Positions 1 through 14,358 of a stretch of 64,000 nt of DNA are shown here, in pieces; the first letter of the stretch is position 1, and each line of letters opens with the position of its first letter. This DNA comes from Cornus controversa. Taxonomy: Eukaryota; Streptophyta; Magnoliopsida; Cornales; Cornaceae. A program made the position numbers and the translations under genes. The stretch is from assembly GCA_026545225.1 (NCBI GenBank), contig CM048851.1, positions 31,247,956-31,311,955 on the forward strand. The letters run 5' to 3'. The notes beneath the pieces were generated by a model. It did no database searches and had not been told where the DNA came from. It was given only the letters and a program-made list of their open reading frames with translations.

Positions 1-430
1 AAACTATTAAATGAAAAACAACAAAGTGGAAAATTAAAAAAAAGATATAATTTTAGTAAATATCGCTTTTGAAAATTCTCTTCTTGGTAATTGGTGTCAA
101 ACTGTCAATTTAGAAAATTCTCCTGGGTCTGTCAATCTGTTCGCTCTGGACTCACAAAACTTTTTGATTGAGCATTCAACTGCGAAAACCAAAATTCATT
201 GCTTTCACTGGGCGCAAGAGCACAAAAAGTATCATATATTTTCAACTGTAAATATCAATTCTCTCCTTAGTAATGGGTGTGAATTTAGAAAATTCTCTCC
301 TCTCCTTGGTCTGTCAATCTGTTTGTTCTTGACTCACTAAACTTTTGATTGAGCATTCAAACTGTTGGTGCCCAGTGGGGAAACAAAAATTCATAGCTTT
401 CACTGAATCAAGAGCGTACAAAAAATAAAA
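1..430. repeat. imperfect direct duplication of about 190 bp
   Basis: Two diverged copies follow each other, roughly 62-228 and 252-420. Shared blocks include 'tttagaaaattctc', 'tctgtcaatctgtt', 'ttgattgagcattcaa' and 'aattcat.gctttcactg'. The stretch lies just downstream of the 3' end of the minus-strand gene that ends at 673. No gene is visible here and the source of the repeat is not recognised. Confidence 0.6.
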
Positions 431-672
431 ATTATATTCCATTACTGTGATGTAATCTCGTCTCTTTTAACTATCCTATAGTTAAATACACTTATAGAAT
501 GATTGAACAACACTTACAAAAGTTACTGACGGGGGCCATTTTTCATCATCTGAGAATGCCGGGTATCTTCTGTATTTCGAGCTTGTATATAACCCCCTCT
601 GTGTCACCTCTCCCCTTTCAAGTATATCTATCTATACACAAAATTGGCCCTAATAATATACACAAATTTGGC

Positions 673-937
673 CTAATAATAGTATGTGTTGCCCTTGTGA
701 CTTGGAGTGTCTTTGCAAAGCATTGAACGCAGTTCAAGGATTGATCTTGGGGGCTCCAAGTCCTTCTCTTGAAGAGCATTTCCAAGAAGCTGCTGCATAT
801 GTGATGCGAATGTGTCGTCCAGAATCTGCAATTTACAGAAAGGTGACAAATCTAAAGGAGGAATGCAATTTACAGAAAGGTGAATCCTGTCTCTGTTTAC
901 TAAGTACTGAAATAGTGGGCTACTTACCTCCCTCACT

Positions 938-983
<46 letters not shown>

Positions 984-3900
984 CAATTAAAGTTCCCTCA
1001 CTACAGGAGAATGCAAGGCACCACATTTGTGGTGCTAGTTATGCACAAACCTAGTAGATTGGTTCATAACATCAAAGCTATTATTGATTGCCACATATGC
1101 ATGCAGAATTAGATAGAGATCTAGTATGCATGCAACTTCTGTTCTGTTGTTTCAACTGTGATTACTTGCGTGAAATAAAATCTCTATCAGCTATGGAGTT
1201 GGCTTAAAAGGAGCTGCTATACTTACAGACACAGCTATTCGAGAACTTTTATACCATGATCTGTTCTCTTTCCTGTTCTCCAAGAAGCTCAGAACATCCT
1301 ATGATGAAATAAACACACTTGGTTCAAACCAATAAACGGGAGTGCTATTTGTCAATAATCTACTTACCACAACAAAAGATTAATCTCCAGATGCAATTAA
1401 CACTTACCTTTCCCATACGATCCCAGTAACTCTGACAGATTGCAATGAAGACATGGGTCTCGAACACACTGTGGAGGTGGTTTATTGTATTTGTCAGCTG
1501 GTCTATTAGTGGCTGCATTATACTCCTCATGTCTGATTCAACCACACTTTCTTTCGAATTCTGGAGAATCTTTTTCAGTTTTGTAGAACTCTCTAACCTT
1601 GTCTGGAACATAAAAAAGGAAATAAAACGAAGAAATACCAAAGAAATCAAATCTAGATATTTAATTTTGAAAATTAGAACATATGAACTGAAGAACAAGA
1701 AAGCTGGTGAGCTGCACATCACAAAAATGAGTGGGCGTCTGACATTCACACAAAATAGAAAAATCACATCCACCAAGAAGTCTTATTTTCTATCCAATTG
1801 CATAAAATCTTGCATTTAAGGACAACACTTCAGGACCAGTCTTCGATGAACTCCAAGGATTATTTCATAAGAGTGTAATAACTGTGAAAAGCATATTTTT
1901 CAAAATTTCAATAAAAATGACTGCAGAGAAAATTGAATCCCAATCCCAACAAGAACATGTGTAAACATAGAATGTACAAACGGCCTGGTAGATCAAACAT
2001 CAGCTGGCAAACACAATTATGGTAGATAGACAGAGACATGATTCACATGCTTAATTTTCTAAGAAAATTATCAGACATATAATAAGCATGATTCACACAT
2101 GCTTAATAAGTGGATACATTATGCACAAATTCTTATGTTCTTACTTCACAATATAATTTAAAAAACTAATTTCTCCATCTATATCTATTCTCTAGGACAT
2201 AAGAGCATCTATATTTCAGAAAGATCGTGCACTCATGTATTTTCTTTAGCATGTGATGAGTTTTATATCTTCTCTTATTTGTGAACAAAATGATTTATAG
2301 ATTCAGTACCTTTATTCATTTTCAAAAGAGCACTTGTATCTTTCTTTTACTTAGATGATCTAATAATCAAATATGGTATAGGGAAAGCATAAAATTTAAC
2401 AGGAACAGTCTTCAGACCCAATATAATATGATTTGTAATAATCACCAACTAAATTGAGAAGGAATTCAAGGTTAGGCATGAATCATCAGGAATGATACTC
2501 ACATTTTCGGCCAATTTTTCCACAACTGCTTGCAAGTAATTTTTAAACTTGGTTCTTAACAACACAGTTACTTCACTGAGACGCTCTCCAGATGCAGTGT
2601 TACCCCCACCAGGAATGCAAGAACCCCATGACTTCAACGGATCTTCTATCTTGGGGCACAGGACATCAAGCATCCTCCTCATGGAATTCAAAAGAATTCC
2701 CAGCTGAAAGCAAAAATGTGGGCAAATTAAATTTCAACATAAAAGAGGGTGACAAGTTGAGAATTTGACTACTACAGCTTACCTCATTGGGAACCACGTA
2801 GGGGCAAACAGATCGTTTTGCCAGCTTCTGTACATATTTGAGGCCAAATTTGCTGGGTGTAATGTTTCCCTTTAATGGTGACAAAACATCTGCATACTGC
2901 TTGTCCAATGCCTCCACAATTGCCTTTTCTATGTCTGCGATGGCCTTTATGTAAATAATACACAACCAAAAGTAAAACCAAAGGAAAAAAATGAAGTTAT
3001 AATGCTGAGTCATTAAATCACAGAATAATAATAACAATAAATATCAGTCCATAAAAAGACGACAAATTTAATTGCATATCATCTTTCTTTTTCTTTTTAT
3101 ATCTTCAATGAGAAACAAGGATAACTCCTTGCTCCAATCTTAGGATGGACCCCTACCTCATTCCCTATAGAACAAGGATCTTTAGATTCATATGCTAGTT
3201 ATAAAGCAGGTAAATTGATCATCAAAATCAAATGGCTGGAAAATAATTCAACAAAGATTAACATATAATACTATATATATAAAAAAAGAACAGCAGGTAT
3301 AAAAGAAGAGGATGAGAAAATAAGAATAAGGCATGAAGTTTACATACAATTTCCAACACAAAAGTGTATTCCGGCCAACGGCAAATGATGACTTTATAAT
3401 CATTCAGAGTTTCTTTCAAGCGCTCATACATATCATCGACGAAAGGGGTTGTGGAGTGTTGTGTCCTAACACCTGACCATTTAACCTGCAAGGGAATAAA
3501 TTCTTTCAAGCGTCAAAGTAATAAACCACAAATGAGGATATGCAACATTTTGATGTGGAATATATCACAAAGCCTCCTTCAGCATACTCCTTCAAAATAA
3601 TCGCAAAAGAATTCCATTTATGAAAAACAGATGAGAAAAGCTGTAGTGTTGCTCAACTGTATTAATATTAATTATGAGCTTTTCTGTCCAAACAGTTATG
3701 AAAAACCAAATCGAACCTTCCCCATGTCAGAAAAGTGGCATTAAGTGTTAGGCAGTTTATACCACAGGTGAAAATGGCCTCATTATATACTCGTTATTAG
3801 TTGGTTTAAAAAATACAGGAAATGTAAGCAAAATAAATTCAGCTACCTGCAAGCAATATGCACCCCCTTTTCTAGAATTAAATCTTAATGTAACTAAGCT

Positions 3901-4666
3901 GAGAATTGGTATTTTGTGGGATGCTGCTTAAATCTAATTTACAAGTTTTCAAAATTGTATATACTAATGCGTTTCCCATGAAACATACAACATAAACTTA
4001 GTTGGAGTTAACCACATATATAGTGCATTGCTCAATATATTTACCTTATCTAATTTGCATGACTCGAGCAAAGCAAGGCGCTTATCCTGAATCCATAGGA
4101 TAATATACAAATGGAACAATTCTTTTGCGTCAACTCCACCTTTGACAGGACTGACAAAAATATGAAATGAGCAAAAATATCAAATTAAGATAATAGCATT
4201 CGCAACAATGAACAGAATTATGACAAATAAATTACTTAATATTCCAGCTGGCCAGATCCCTTTGAAAATCTGCAGTTGCAACGACAAGTTCTGCTACATG
4301 AGGTGATGGGCCTGTTGGAGGACATGCAACAAGGAATGCACGCAATCTAGTGCAAAGTTCTGCGCTGTATATTGATGTGGAAAGATTTGGGAGGTCTATA
4401 AAACTGCAAAAATTAGACATTCAGATGGCGACATAAGATAACCAGCAAGCCACCCAGCAAAAACTCGCAATTGAGCAACATGTTAAAGGTTACACACTTA
4501 CACATGATGCAGACAAGACCAAAACCTATCAACAACCAGGAAAAAGGGAAAAAAGTAAAGAAAAGAGAGAGAACAATTCCTATCTCCCGTGTATCATTCT
4601 GATTAATGCAACCTTTGACCATTGTAAGTTAGCATATTCAAAAAATGACTAACTCGTCAAAAAAAG

Positions 4667-4720
<54 letters not shown>

Positions 4721-7700
4721 AGTAAAATTGTCCAACTTTAACCATAAAAATATAAAAATCATTGAATTATGGGTTAAAGCTTTTCTAATTTCTCGAAAGT
4801 TACAAGAGATATTAAAGCTCAGAGAAGACTTCCTTCTTTATATATGATCAGTATCCTAGGAAAAACAATCACCAAGTAACTGTTCATCATTTCCTGTGTT
4901 TCCTAACTATTAGAAGTTAGCAACACATACTATTCCTGCATTCAGTTTGTTAAATCCGTTACTCAAGATAAGCGCCTTTGTGCAATGAATCTTTTCTTTC
5001 TAGGGTCCCAAAGGAGTGATGGGAAACAACATTAGGTAAGCCTCCCCCATACGCATAAGCCTTACAAACCTGAAAGCCGGATCTAATCCTAGATCATTGG
5101 CATTACAACTAAGGGCTTTTACAAAAGCGTGGCTAGCACCTTCCCAACTATCAATAATTTAGTATTACGATACATGTACTGCTCTCAAACATTATATTAC
5201 TCAAGAAAAATGTCCAAGACAACAAGGCTTGGACATGAAGCGTCCCAATCACAAGTTAACCAAAAGGAAGGAAGGGGGGAGAGCAGAAGCAACTAATACT
5301 AAATGCACATATTCTCAAACATTAGTACAAAATGATGATTAATACAAAACAAACTAAAATAGATATATATTTTGTTGCATACAAAATGAAATATGTTGTA
5401 AATTGGTATCAGAGTTTTACTAGCAAGATAGACCATACCATAAAATATTGCGCACTTCAAGGCATTATAAAATAGAAGAAAAATATATAGTCTATATAGA
5501 GGGTGTCTGCTGTATGTTTATTAGGGTTATCACTTTTTTACAGATTTTACCAGTAAAATGACAGGAGATTGCTAAGCCAGCTACATTTTATGGGAGTGGA
5601 AAAACTGTTATTGTCAAAGTATTACTTTCTTTTAACTGGATGCACAAATGTAACAGAAATTTCCCAATACTGTTTCCAGTATCAACTTATCTAAACACTT
5701 TATGGAGCTTATATTTTTTTAAAAGAACCTATGACAATGATTATGAAATTTCTGGAGCACATGCTATCAAATCTTAAATCCCGCTAACTTGAACGCAGAA
5801 AGTTGGAAGTTGCAACTAACATACTAAATGTTTGATTATAGTAATATAATACCAATATACAGTCATACAATTAATTGTCTTCTTGTAGTGAAATGAAACA
5901 TTGGGATATTAATTATGTCATGTTATATGCCATGGCCACATATACTATCTATAATAATATATGACCTTCACACTTAGATCCATGCAATAGATTGAGCATT
6001 TTTCCTTTGATGATAGTAAATTGAAGTCCCTAAAATGTCGAAAGTTCTAACAAATGGTCATGCTCCGTATTGTGAATGGATAGGTTAACTTTGCTTAAGC
6101 TCAAATAATGTTCACGTGACAAGGTGAGCAAGAAAATTTACCTGGGAAGAGTGTGTTGATTATTGATCTCGATATCAGTGAAAATTTCATTTCTAATGTT
6201 CAAACAAAGGGATTTCATCTTCTGATAAGCAGTGAAAACAGTAACAGCATCCATCAAAATGCCTTCATTATTTCCGGCAACAAACTCATCAGTCTCAGTT
6301 AAGTGCCTTCTTGATCTCTTTTTTGCAGCAGCCTGGGTTTTTACAACAACTTACTAAAATGATGGAATAGTAGAAACCAAAACAAGCATAATTTCACATA
6401 TGTCAGTTTCACGAACCTGGAAATAGCTATACAATTTATTCTGTGCCTCAGGAGATAATATATCATGAAGAAGAGTGTAGAGTTTTACAGCAGGCTCCAA
6501 TGCAGGTGCTGCAAGCCCGGTTGCATGTCTGAAAACATCCATAATCCCAGATGGTGCTGACTCATCCAATGATTTATAGTTCTCGAAGACAAGTGCAAGA
6601 ATCAGTTCGATTTGATCCTCAATTTCTCCTAACATACGATTCTAGTGAATCAGACATTAACATGCAAAATGTTAGAAGATCTGAAGGCTGAAGGAAGCAT
6701 ATTCTAAACAGAACATGGCCGTAGCACAAAAGCAACTCTAAAAAGAACACAGAGTGCCATAAACACATTAATGGTAGCAGTAAAAATGGTACTAATAATA
6801 CAAAAAAATTGCGAATTTGAGTCGTACCTCTTGATGACTCAATGAGCTCTTACTGTGTCCCTTCATAACCACAGGCAATAACAAATCATATACCAGAGTG
6901 AGACAGTCAGCTGTGGGAGTGGCCACATCCATGATGTAAGAAAGATACCTACAAACATATATAAGAGAGGCATCATTACCAAAGTAAATTGCTGCCTAAA
7001 AAACAGAGAGTCAGAGATGCGGCCACAAGCTGATACACATCTTAACAACTTAACCATTCCAAAAATAGAAGCAGGTAGCCAACCAATAACTCCCAGTACC
7101 TTAGCTTGGTGTATGTGTCAGAAACCCCATAATATGATGCAAATTCATGCAGGAGCCACTTCCACGGCCCATGGAGCAATAAATTTCTTTGTTGAAAGTG
7201 TAGAATTTTCAACACCACTTCTAAAACCAGGTCATAAGCCACAGTTTCTGCAACAGAACCACACTACAAACCAAAAAAAAAGTTCAAATCACAAAACTAC
7301 TTCCAAAGACATGATTATATGAAGATCACATGTCTCCTATTTCAGACAACAAAAAGAAACTTGAAACAATTATTCCACGTTCAAAGGATAATGATAATGT
7401 ATAAATACTATATTAGAAATTAGTAAATTACTCTACCATTGCTTAAAAATAATATCAGCAACGAAAGGATACACATATTATCTTTAGGCTACCTTTTGAT
7501 GTGATGCCATGGGGTCTATCTCATAAGAGAATATATGTCAATTCTTCTATAAAAAATTAACAGTATGATGAAAACTAAAGTTACCAAGTATTCGAAAATT
7601 TAAAGATAGCAGTGATACAGATACTCATCATATTTACAATATATCTCAATGCTGTCTGAGCTATTACCTCCATTTCAATTTTTAACTAACAATTCCAAAA

Positions 7701-8332
7701 TTTTTATAAAAAGGATATGTACATGAAGTCTTCAATAGAAAATGTCACCATATAATAACCTTTTAATAAGTTAAAGAGTACATCCTAATCCCTAAACCAC
7801 CTGATATGGCACATATTGCTCTTATGCCATGCTCAAAACAACATTACTAGAGGATCCAACAAATGTGAACACCCTGCTCACTACTAAATCAAACTTTAAC
7901 TTATTATGAAGCAGCAACTTACAAAATAATTTTCATGAAGTGATTGGTTGATTTTATTATATGCTAATCTACAAAGAGCATAGAGAAGCTCACCTTCAGA
8001 TGACTGTTCTCATCTGAACTTGTTGAATAGTTTATGTAGAGCTGTACTTTGCCAACAAGCTCATGCTCTGGTTCACGATAAATAGACCACCAGCGTAGTT
8101 TGTCACCCTGTAGTGATCTTTACTATAAGCCTCACACCAGAACAATCTTAGGTACCAACTAAATTTAACAACTAAAGTTAGGATTTAGAGAACTTCACTA
8201 GATCTTCGGCAATAGTAGCCACTTGAGCAAGCACACGACCGTATTGCTTCCCCTTGGAGTCCTGGACTTCCACAATTAGATCATCTCCTAGGCTATCGGG
8301 AAAGCTGTAAAGTCATCAATACTTTCAGCTCA

Positions 8333-8381
<49 letters not shown>

Positions 8382-11300
8382 AAAAGAAGCAGAAGAAGAA
8401 GAGAGCACATACAATACATGGGTTTCACCAGATCCAGGTTGCATTCGAATAGTATCCTCTTCGGTTGAGCTTTTCAATCGTAGCAAACAAGGGTATGTTT
8501 CTGATGACATTTAGAAGAATCACTTTAAGTGAGAGTTGCATAGTAAAGTGCATATATATTAAGTAATGAGCCATTCGATGGGATCAACATGTCAAGAATC
8601 CAAAAGGCAACCAGTTAAATACATGGGATCAGCGTATAAATGGTCCACTGATTCCAACATCGAATGTCCTCTCATCAAGAATACCAATGCCTTGAAAAAC
8701 TATGAAAACTCCAGTGCCTACAACTAAAATTGTCAGGATATATTAATTTTTATGGTATTTAAACTACTCCAAAGGCCGCAACTAAAGCCCAAAACTCCAG
8801 TGCCTACAACTAAAATTTATCAGGATAAATTAACGTTTATGGCATTTAAACTACAACAACATTTGCCTATTTATAATCTAGGAAAGTCCTCTTCCAAAGA
8901 TGGAAACCAATGCCTTGAAAAACTGTGGAAACTCCATTGCCTCCAACTAAAAATTCAAGATATATTAATTTTTATGGAATTTAAACTACTCCAAAGGCTG
9001 CAAACAGAGTGCATTTCTTCAGGAAACACAGTTTGGATGACTAATAGTTGTATAGAAAGAATAGTAAAATTCATAAAATTCCCATGAATAAAGCATGTCG
9101 TCCAATTACCTTGCACGACGTCATTAGATGATGAACTGCTGCGCAGGGTTGTTACACCAACTTTCAGGAGTCCAGAAACCTGTTTTACATATTGAGCACC
9201 AGCCTGCATGTATGCCAAGCTCTGCTGTGAAAAAGAACCGTTTGCAGGTAAACGAGGTACAAAACGGATTTGCCGCACTGCTTGCCATGCAGAGGAGAAT
9301 GCCGACTGTAAACTGGAAAACTGACTTCGGATGGAATCCAGTTTAATCTGTGGTGCCCTTAGGGGTGAAAAACTGCAGCCTGTAGGCGGGTCAAGAGCCA
9401 TTTTCACCTTACGAACTGCATAATGAACAAATTTCAGGACAGTTCCACATATAAAAACACTTGACCAGTGAGAATGTCCAATCTGGAAATTAATACTACC
9501 TTGCACCTTCATCTTCCCCACCATTTTCTTAGGTTTAGGGGCAGATCCCTCGCGAGCAGGCTCAGAAGAGCGCTTTGCCAATAACTCCTCCTCAGATTGT
9601 AGTAGCACTTGTTGCAAACTGTGATACAAATAAAATAAAAATCACTGATTGTAATAAAACTAGTGGAACATCACAAATCAAGGTCAATTTTGCTTTAAGA
9701 ATCTAAAATTTCCATAAAATGTCTTTATAATGTATTAACTTTAACAATAAAGACCACATGCCACAGCAGTCAGATTTTCAGGTACATGCTCAAATGAAGG
9801 TAGACAAAATGTTACCAACTAGGAAAAAAAAGAAGGTAGACAAAATAAACAGTTGAGCAAATTAGTTTCAGTAGTACACTGTTGAAACATTTTCACGTGA
9901 TCCGGATAATTCAATTTTCAGTGACACATGATCTTGTAAAAGGTGGATTATAAGCCAGATGAGCTTTAGCCCGCATATTCGTGCACCCGACTAAGATAAA
10001 GGTGTTAACTTAGATGACTAAAAGTAATGAATTCTATGCAGAAGGGATACAAAACTTCCATAGCATACACATTCTCTGAAAAGTCCCTGGGACTTGGCTC
10101 AGGTGGTAAAAGGATGGGTTGGGTTAGGTCTTAGATTCACAACCAAAAAAATAAAGGAAACAATGAAAAAGTAAAGGATGCATTCAGATAATAATTAAAC
10201 AAGCACTGATAAAGATGTAGAACTTTGAATGTTACTAATGAAGCACAAATAAACTATGATACACAAGCTGGTGAAAATTGAAATGTTACACGAGGAGTAA
10301 CATATCCAGTGGAGACAAGAGGTGATTTAAAAAAGAAATAAAAAATCTGAAGACAGTAACAAGCTAAAATCGGCAAACCAATCTTCTAGATGCGGAATAC
10401 ATATAACTGAGGTAAGACGCTATAGAATGCTATATTTGACAATAAAATATGTTCCATATTCTAAATGGTCTACTGAAGCATTTTTCACTAAAACACTCAC
10501 AAAATTAAGAAACTTTACATAAAAAATTTCCAATAACTTCTACGCATTTCGTTTTCCTACTATCAGCTTAATTAAATTATTTATCTCCTTTCATAAGTGT
10601 GAACAAGAATATTACTCATTTAGATCATTCTGATCTCTCTTGCGCAAAGAACAGAAGTAATATCTTTCATAATGATTTCAGAGAATATTAGTAATCCATT
10701 CAAAACATGTAATTCACCGGACATAAATAGAAAACTCAACAAATGCTAATTGAAATGATGTCATTGTGATATAATAGGATAAGAAAAGATTTAACTCACC
10801 CAAATGCATTTCGCAACAAAGCACATTCATCTTTTAAAAACATGGGTGCTTCCATGCATTGCTTCGCCCAAGCATGAAGGCAAAGCCGAACACATGCATC
10901 ATATGCAATCACAGCATACCACGGCCCTTGGGCACTGAATTTAAATAACACAGCATGTAAGTACAGGTAACAAGAATGACATCATTATCAATTCCATATT
11001 CAAAATTCTAATATTTCAGCTTATCTTAATCTAGAAAGACTAGAATGTAAGTAAGAAATACCTAGCATGAAATGTGGGGAGACGAGCTGGAAATGAACCC
11101 AAGGGGACAGTGCTTTCTACACCAGCAGCAGTCCTGTGGAACAAACATAAGGTAGTATATTTAATACAAACTACAATAATATGAAAAATATGCTTCTTGA
11201 TACTTACAAATACGCCTTCCAATGTAACTGTTATTACACAAGGTTTCTGCAAAGAAAACAGCAACATTTATACAAACCTTGAAAACTGATTAGATATCTT

Positions 11301-14300
11301 CTGTCCAGTATTATCCTTTGGATTAGCCCCAGGAGGTACACTTTCTGAAGTATTTGGCTCATTTCTAACAGAAAAACCATGTGAATCTACTGCACAAGGT
11401 GTGTGATGTGCTCTATATGTTGTAATTTGTTCAGTATCTTGCTTGATTTCCCCAGCAGAACCACAAAAAGGAGCACTCGCAATATCATAATCACTCTGCA
11501 GGCTACTAGCATGCAAGTCCTGCAAAACAGTGATCAGCTTGGCAACAAATTATCTACATTTGAACTTTGAAATGATCATTTCAAACACAAATTTTTCAGG
11601 TAATGAGTAGTAACAACATGATTCACCACAATCATATTTCTATTATAGAAGAAACAGTTACATAGACAAATATATAATTACCATAAAAATCCTGAGAACA
11701 TATAACTAAATATACCTTGAGAGTCTGATTCATGCTTCATTACAGCAAATTTTTATCTTACATGGACACTTCAAAATGATTAAGTACCTGTGCAAAACAC
11801 AAATGAAATGATTGACAACACCTAATTTAAGGAACATTTTCAGTCCAGTAGGATACTATCATATTATATTCCTTTTGAACATATCCATTTCAAAATTAGT
11901 GAAATCCTTGCATAGGAGATGCCGTCACTTAAGAATATAGTACTACTCTAAGATCCAGGAGAAGAACACCCAAGTCCATGTGACATTGGTAAATAAAAAG
12001 AGGCTAAACCTTTTTATGGCCCAGCTACATACTGTTTCCGGGCGGCTGCTGGGAGGAAATATAGATTTTCTCCAACAAGCTAGTTTTACTTCTACCAACG
12101 TCTTTTTCCATTCTAAATGCTTTGACTGTTTTCTTTTAGAAATCAAAAGCATTATTAATTTTTAGCATATCCAAAAGGTGGCACTGTCTAGGTTGTTTTG
12201 ATAAATTCATCTATTTGCCAAGTGATACTTCATGTAATCATTACCCTTCTCCCGCCTACATGGAGTACTAGTGAGGAAGAACAGAGACAGTTCTAAATGT
12301 TGACATCATTATTTCTACAGTGATTGCCATCATACTTGAAATCATATGTGTGATCATTCATAAATGTGATAAAATAGCCTCCATTTCCAGCTTCACTTAA
12401 AAACAATTGCTACCCTGAAGTACGACTCTAAAGCACCCATCACGCAATAACTTTTAAAAGCAGATACTCCATAAAACAGGAGTTACAAATGACATTATTA
12501 GTATGCAATGACTATTTAATCCAACTCAAAACTGGAATAAGAAGACGTATCATATCAGCTCCCCACTCACAATTACGGGACTTGGTTCTCAGTTCCAACT
12601 TCCAGCAATTGGGTAGACTCCAAAGGTACATATTGCAGCACTGACTTCTTATTCTTCAAGATTTCAAATTTGAATTCCGGATAGCATCAGAATAGAAGAA
12701 TTATCTACATTATAAATGAGCTTGAAATTCTCAGGAATTCCAATTCTTGGGCCATGAGAAGGCCCCAAGAAGTAACAGCACAATTCAAAAAATACCCATG
12801 TGTAAGCATCGGCATCCACAAATGAAGGAGAGAAAGGAAGAGAGAGGGAGGGAGAGAGAGAGAGAGAGAGGAAAATATGTTATCTCTTGCATGTTATAGA
12901 AAATGCTCTTGACAATTCTTTCATGTCTTATTTCATCACACTTCCCCTTAAGAGCTCTTGGGAAGTCAATACTTTAAAGATGCAAATCACTGCAAATGTT
13001 TCAAATATATAGTTAAATCTACGGACATATTCTCTGCCAACTAACAGATACACAGAAATATGCCAAAATGATTTCATTGCACATTAACTTTTACAGTTTG
13101 TTGAATTAATTGAGAAGTGAAAGTTGTGGTGCTACAGAATCTTTTAAAATTGTTCAATCCACAATTATAAGAATGGAAGCTCAAGATGTAATGCACACAC
13201 TTGTGAATAAATCAAAGCTACAATACATTTATTCAAATGCCTTGAGCAACAAAACTAATACAGCATGCAGAAATTTGCTATATCAGTATCATTAATCACC
13301 ATATATTCTAAGTAAAAACCAAGTTATGATGTAGTTCCTGCATCCTAAACATACAACATCAACACAATCACTTATCATTTAGCACTCAAAAGAGAACCCA
13401 AAATGTATTTAAAGCATAAAATACCTCATTGGGAGCAGTTTCTGCACTCATCCCCGAAATAACACTTGACCCATGCCCCTTGGGAACATATGCTCTTGTA
13501 TGAGGCACACCTCTATTGTTGCTCTGCACTTGCGTGGTTGAAAATTCAGAGCTTGTGACAGAATCTGATGACTCATCCTCAGTATAACCATTCCGTCCAA
13601 CTGGGTACTGATTGGCTCCCCTCATCAGTCCCGCAGCCAAATTCCCATGCCCTCTCCCTTGTGTTTCCCTCGATGAACTAACATCGCCATAGTACATAGA
13701 ATCATTGACATTATGCGGTCGCCTCTGTGCAGGACTGTAGTATATTCGAGCAGCAGCACTACTAGGAACTCTATCATCCTGTGGTGATGAATCTAGTGAG
13801 TATCTTCCCCTGTAAACCTCCTCCTCCGAATCAGTGGTTAGATCATTCTCAGACGCAGACTCACTATCATCCGCATCACCATGTAGGGCTCTGGAGACCG
13901 GAATTACCCCTGACAAATGCCCACTCCGGAATTTCGACGGTGGAGGCAGTCCAAAACCTCGACCGCCATTGCCGCTCCGGATATTGGAAATGGGATCAAT
14001 TCGAGGTCTTAGGTTTGACATTGAGTAAGGAATATCTTTCTTTCCATTGACAGAACCCTGAATTTCAATTTTTATTTTAAGTTTGATGAAATTGAAGTGC
14101 AAATAAATCAACAAAAACCCATTTCACAGCGCACAAGGAACAAGCAATATTCATAGAACTATCAGATTATTATCTTTTAAGAATGCAAGTAAAATCAACC
14201 AATGCCCATGCCATAATGTACCATGAACAATCAATATGTAACATGGTTAACAAAAGAAAAGAAAATTGAAGTGAAAGACAATGAATTTTAATTGAGTATG

Positions 14301-14358
14301 TGAAGCTGACCTCTCTGACCCATCGAATGGCGTCGTTGTCAAGTCCTTCAGTGAACAT
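673..14358 (-). CDS. plant protein of unknown function, At4g24610/At5g65440 family (22 coding exons, 1252 aa)
   Basis: Exons on the minus strand: 14311-14358, 13425-14057, 11278-11519, 11062-11133, 10800-10934, 9500-9618, 9110-9415, 8413-8500, 8199-8304, 7994-8107, 7100-7263, 6828-6948, 6417-6641, 6142-6332, 4236-4403, 4045-4150, 3348-3485, 2783-2944, 2503-2703, 1408-1602, 1227-1298, 673-825. All junctions are GT-AG and keep one frame (3759 nt with stop). The protein starts MFTEGLDNDAIRWVRE, as in the Arabidopsis family, and ends HKGNTYYY. Residues 17-300 are low-complexity, Ser/Asp/Glu-rich (SESASENDLTTDSEEE) and probably disordered. Residues about 500-621 (exons 8-10) resemble a C2-type beta sandwich: DDLIVEVQD, then GRVLAQVA, then LVGKVQLYI. 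The rest is predominantly helical by composition. The family's usual database name, 'pesticidal crystal cry8Ba protein', has no support in the sequence. The biochemical function is unknown. The C2 call is my inference; the exon model is strong. Confidence 0.9.
939..980. repeat. (TA)n microsatellite
   Basis: About 20 TA units in the last intron of the unknown-function gene, between the exons at 1227-1298 and 673-825. Confidence 0.95.
4669..4718. repeat. compound (GT)n(GA)n microsatellite
   Basis: A GT run passes directly into a GA run, within the 1.7-kb intron between the exons at 6142-6332 and 4236-4403. The rest of that intron (4404-6141) shows no other feature. Confidence 0.95.
8336..8379. 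repeat. (AT)n microsatellite in a short intron
   Basis: About 20 AT units fill nearly half of the 108-nt intron between the exons at 8413-8500 and 8199-8304. Length changes here would alter the spacing inside a very short intron. Confidence 0.95.
8686..9003. repeat. three diverged copies of a roughly 95-bp intronic repeat
   Basis: Copies at about 8686-8780, 8793-8860 (shorter) and 8908-9003 share 'tgccttgaaaaact', 'aactcca.tgcct.caact', 'aatttttatgg.atttaaact' and 'ctccaaaggc.gcaa'. They lie in the intron between the exons at 9110-9415 and 8413-8500. Local tandem duplication followed by drift explains the pattern. No transposon ends are visible. Confidence 0.7.
10085..10150 (+). mobile_element. 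probable SINE remnant
   Basis: The stretch has a tRNA-like box A (TTGGCTCAGGTGGT), then about 30 nt later a weak box B (GGTCTTAGATTC), then an A-rich tail. This is the layout of a tRNA-derived plant SINE. It sits in an intron of the unknown-function gene. No clear target duplication was found. Confidence 0.4.
12838..12870. repeat. (GA)n microsatellite
   Basis: A GA/GGGA run in the 1.9-kb intron between the exons at 13425-14057 and 11278-11519. The rest of that intron (11520-13424) shows no recognisable element. Confidence 0.9.

Noticed and set aside
684-1112. Plus-strand ORF with an Ile-Tyr repeat
   Set aside because: It is antisense to the last exon of the minus-strand gene and runs through a TA microsatellite.
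7017-7322. Plus-strand ORF of 101 codons
   Set aside because: It lies opposite a conserved exon (7100-7263) and has no family resemblance.
673-14358. Insecticidal crystal-toxin homology of the first gene
   Set aside because: The database name of this plant family suggests it, but no crystal-toxin domain or motif is visible and the gene has a normal plant exon structure.
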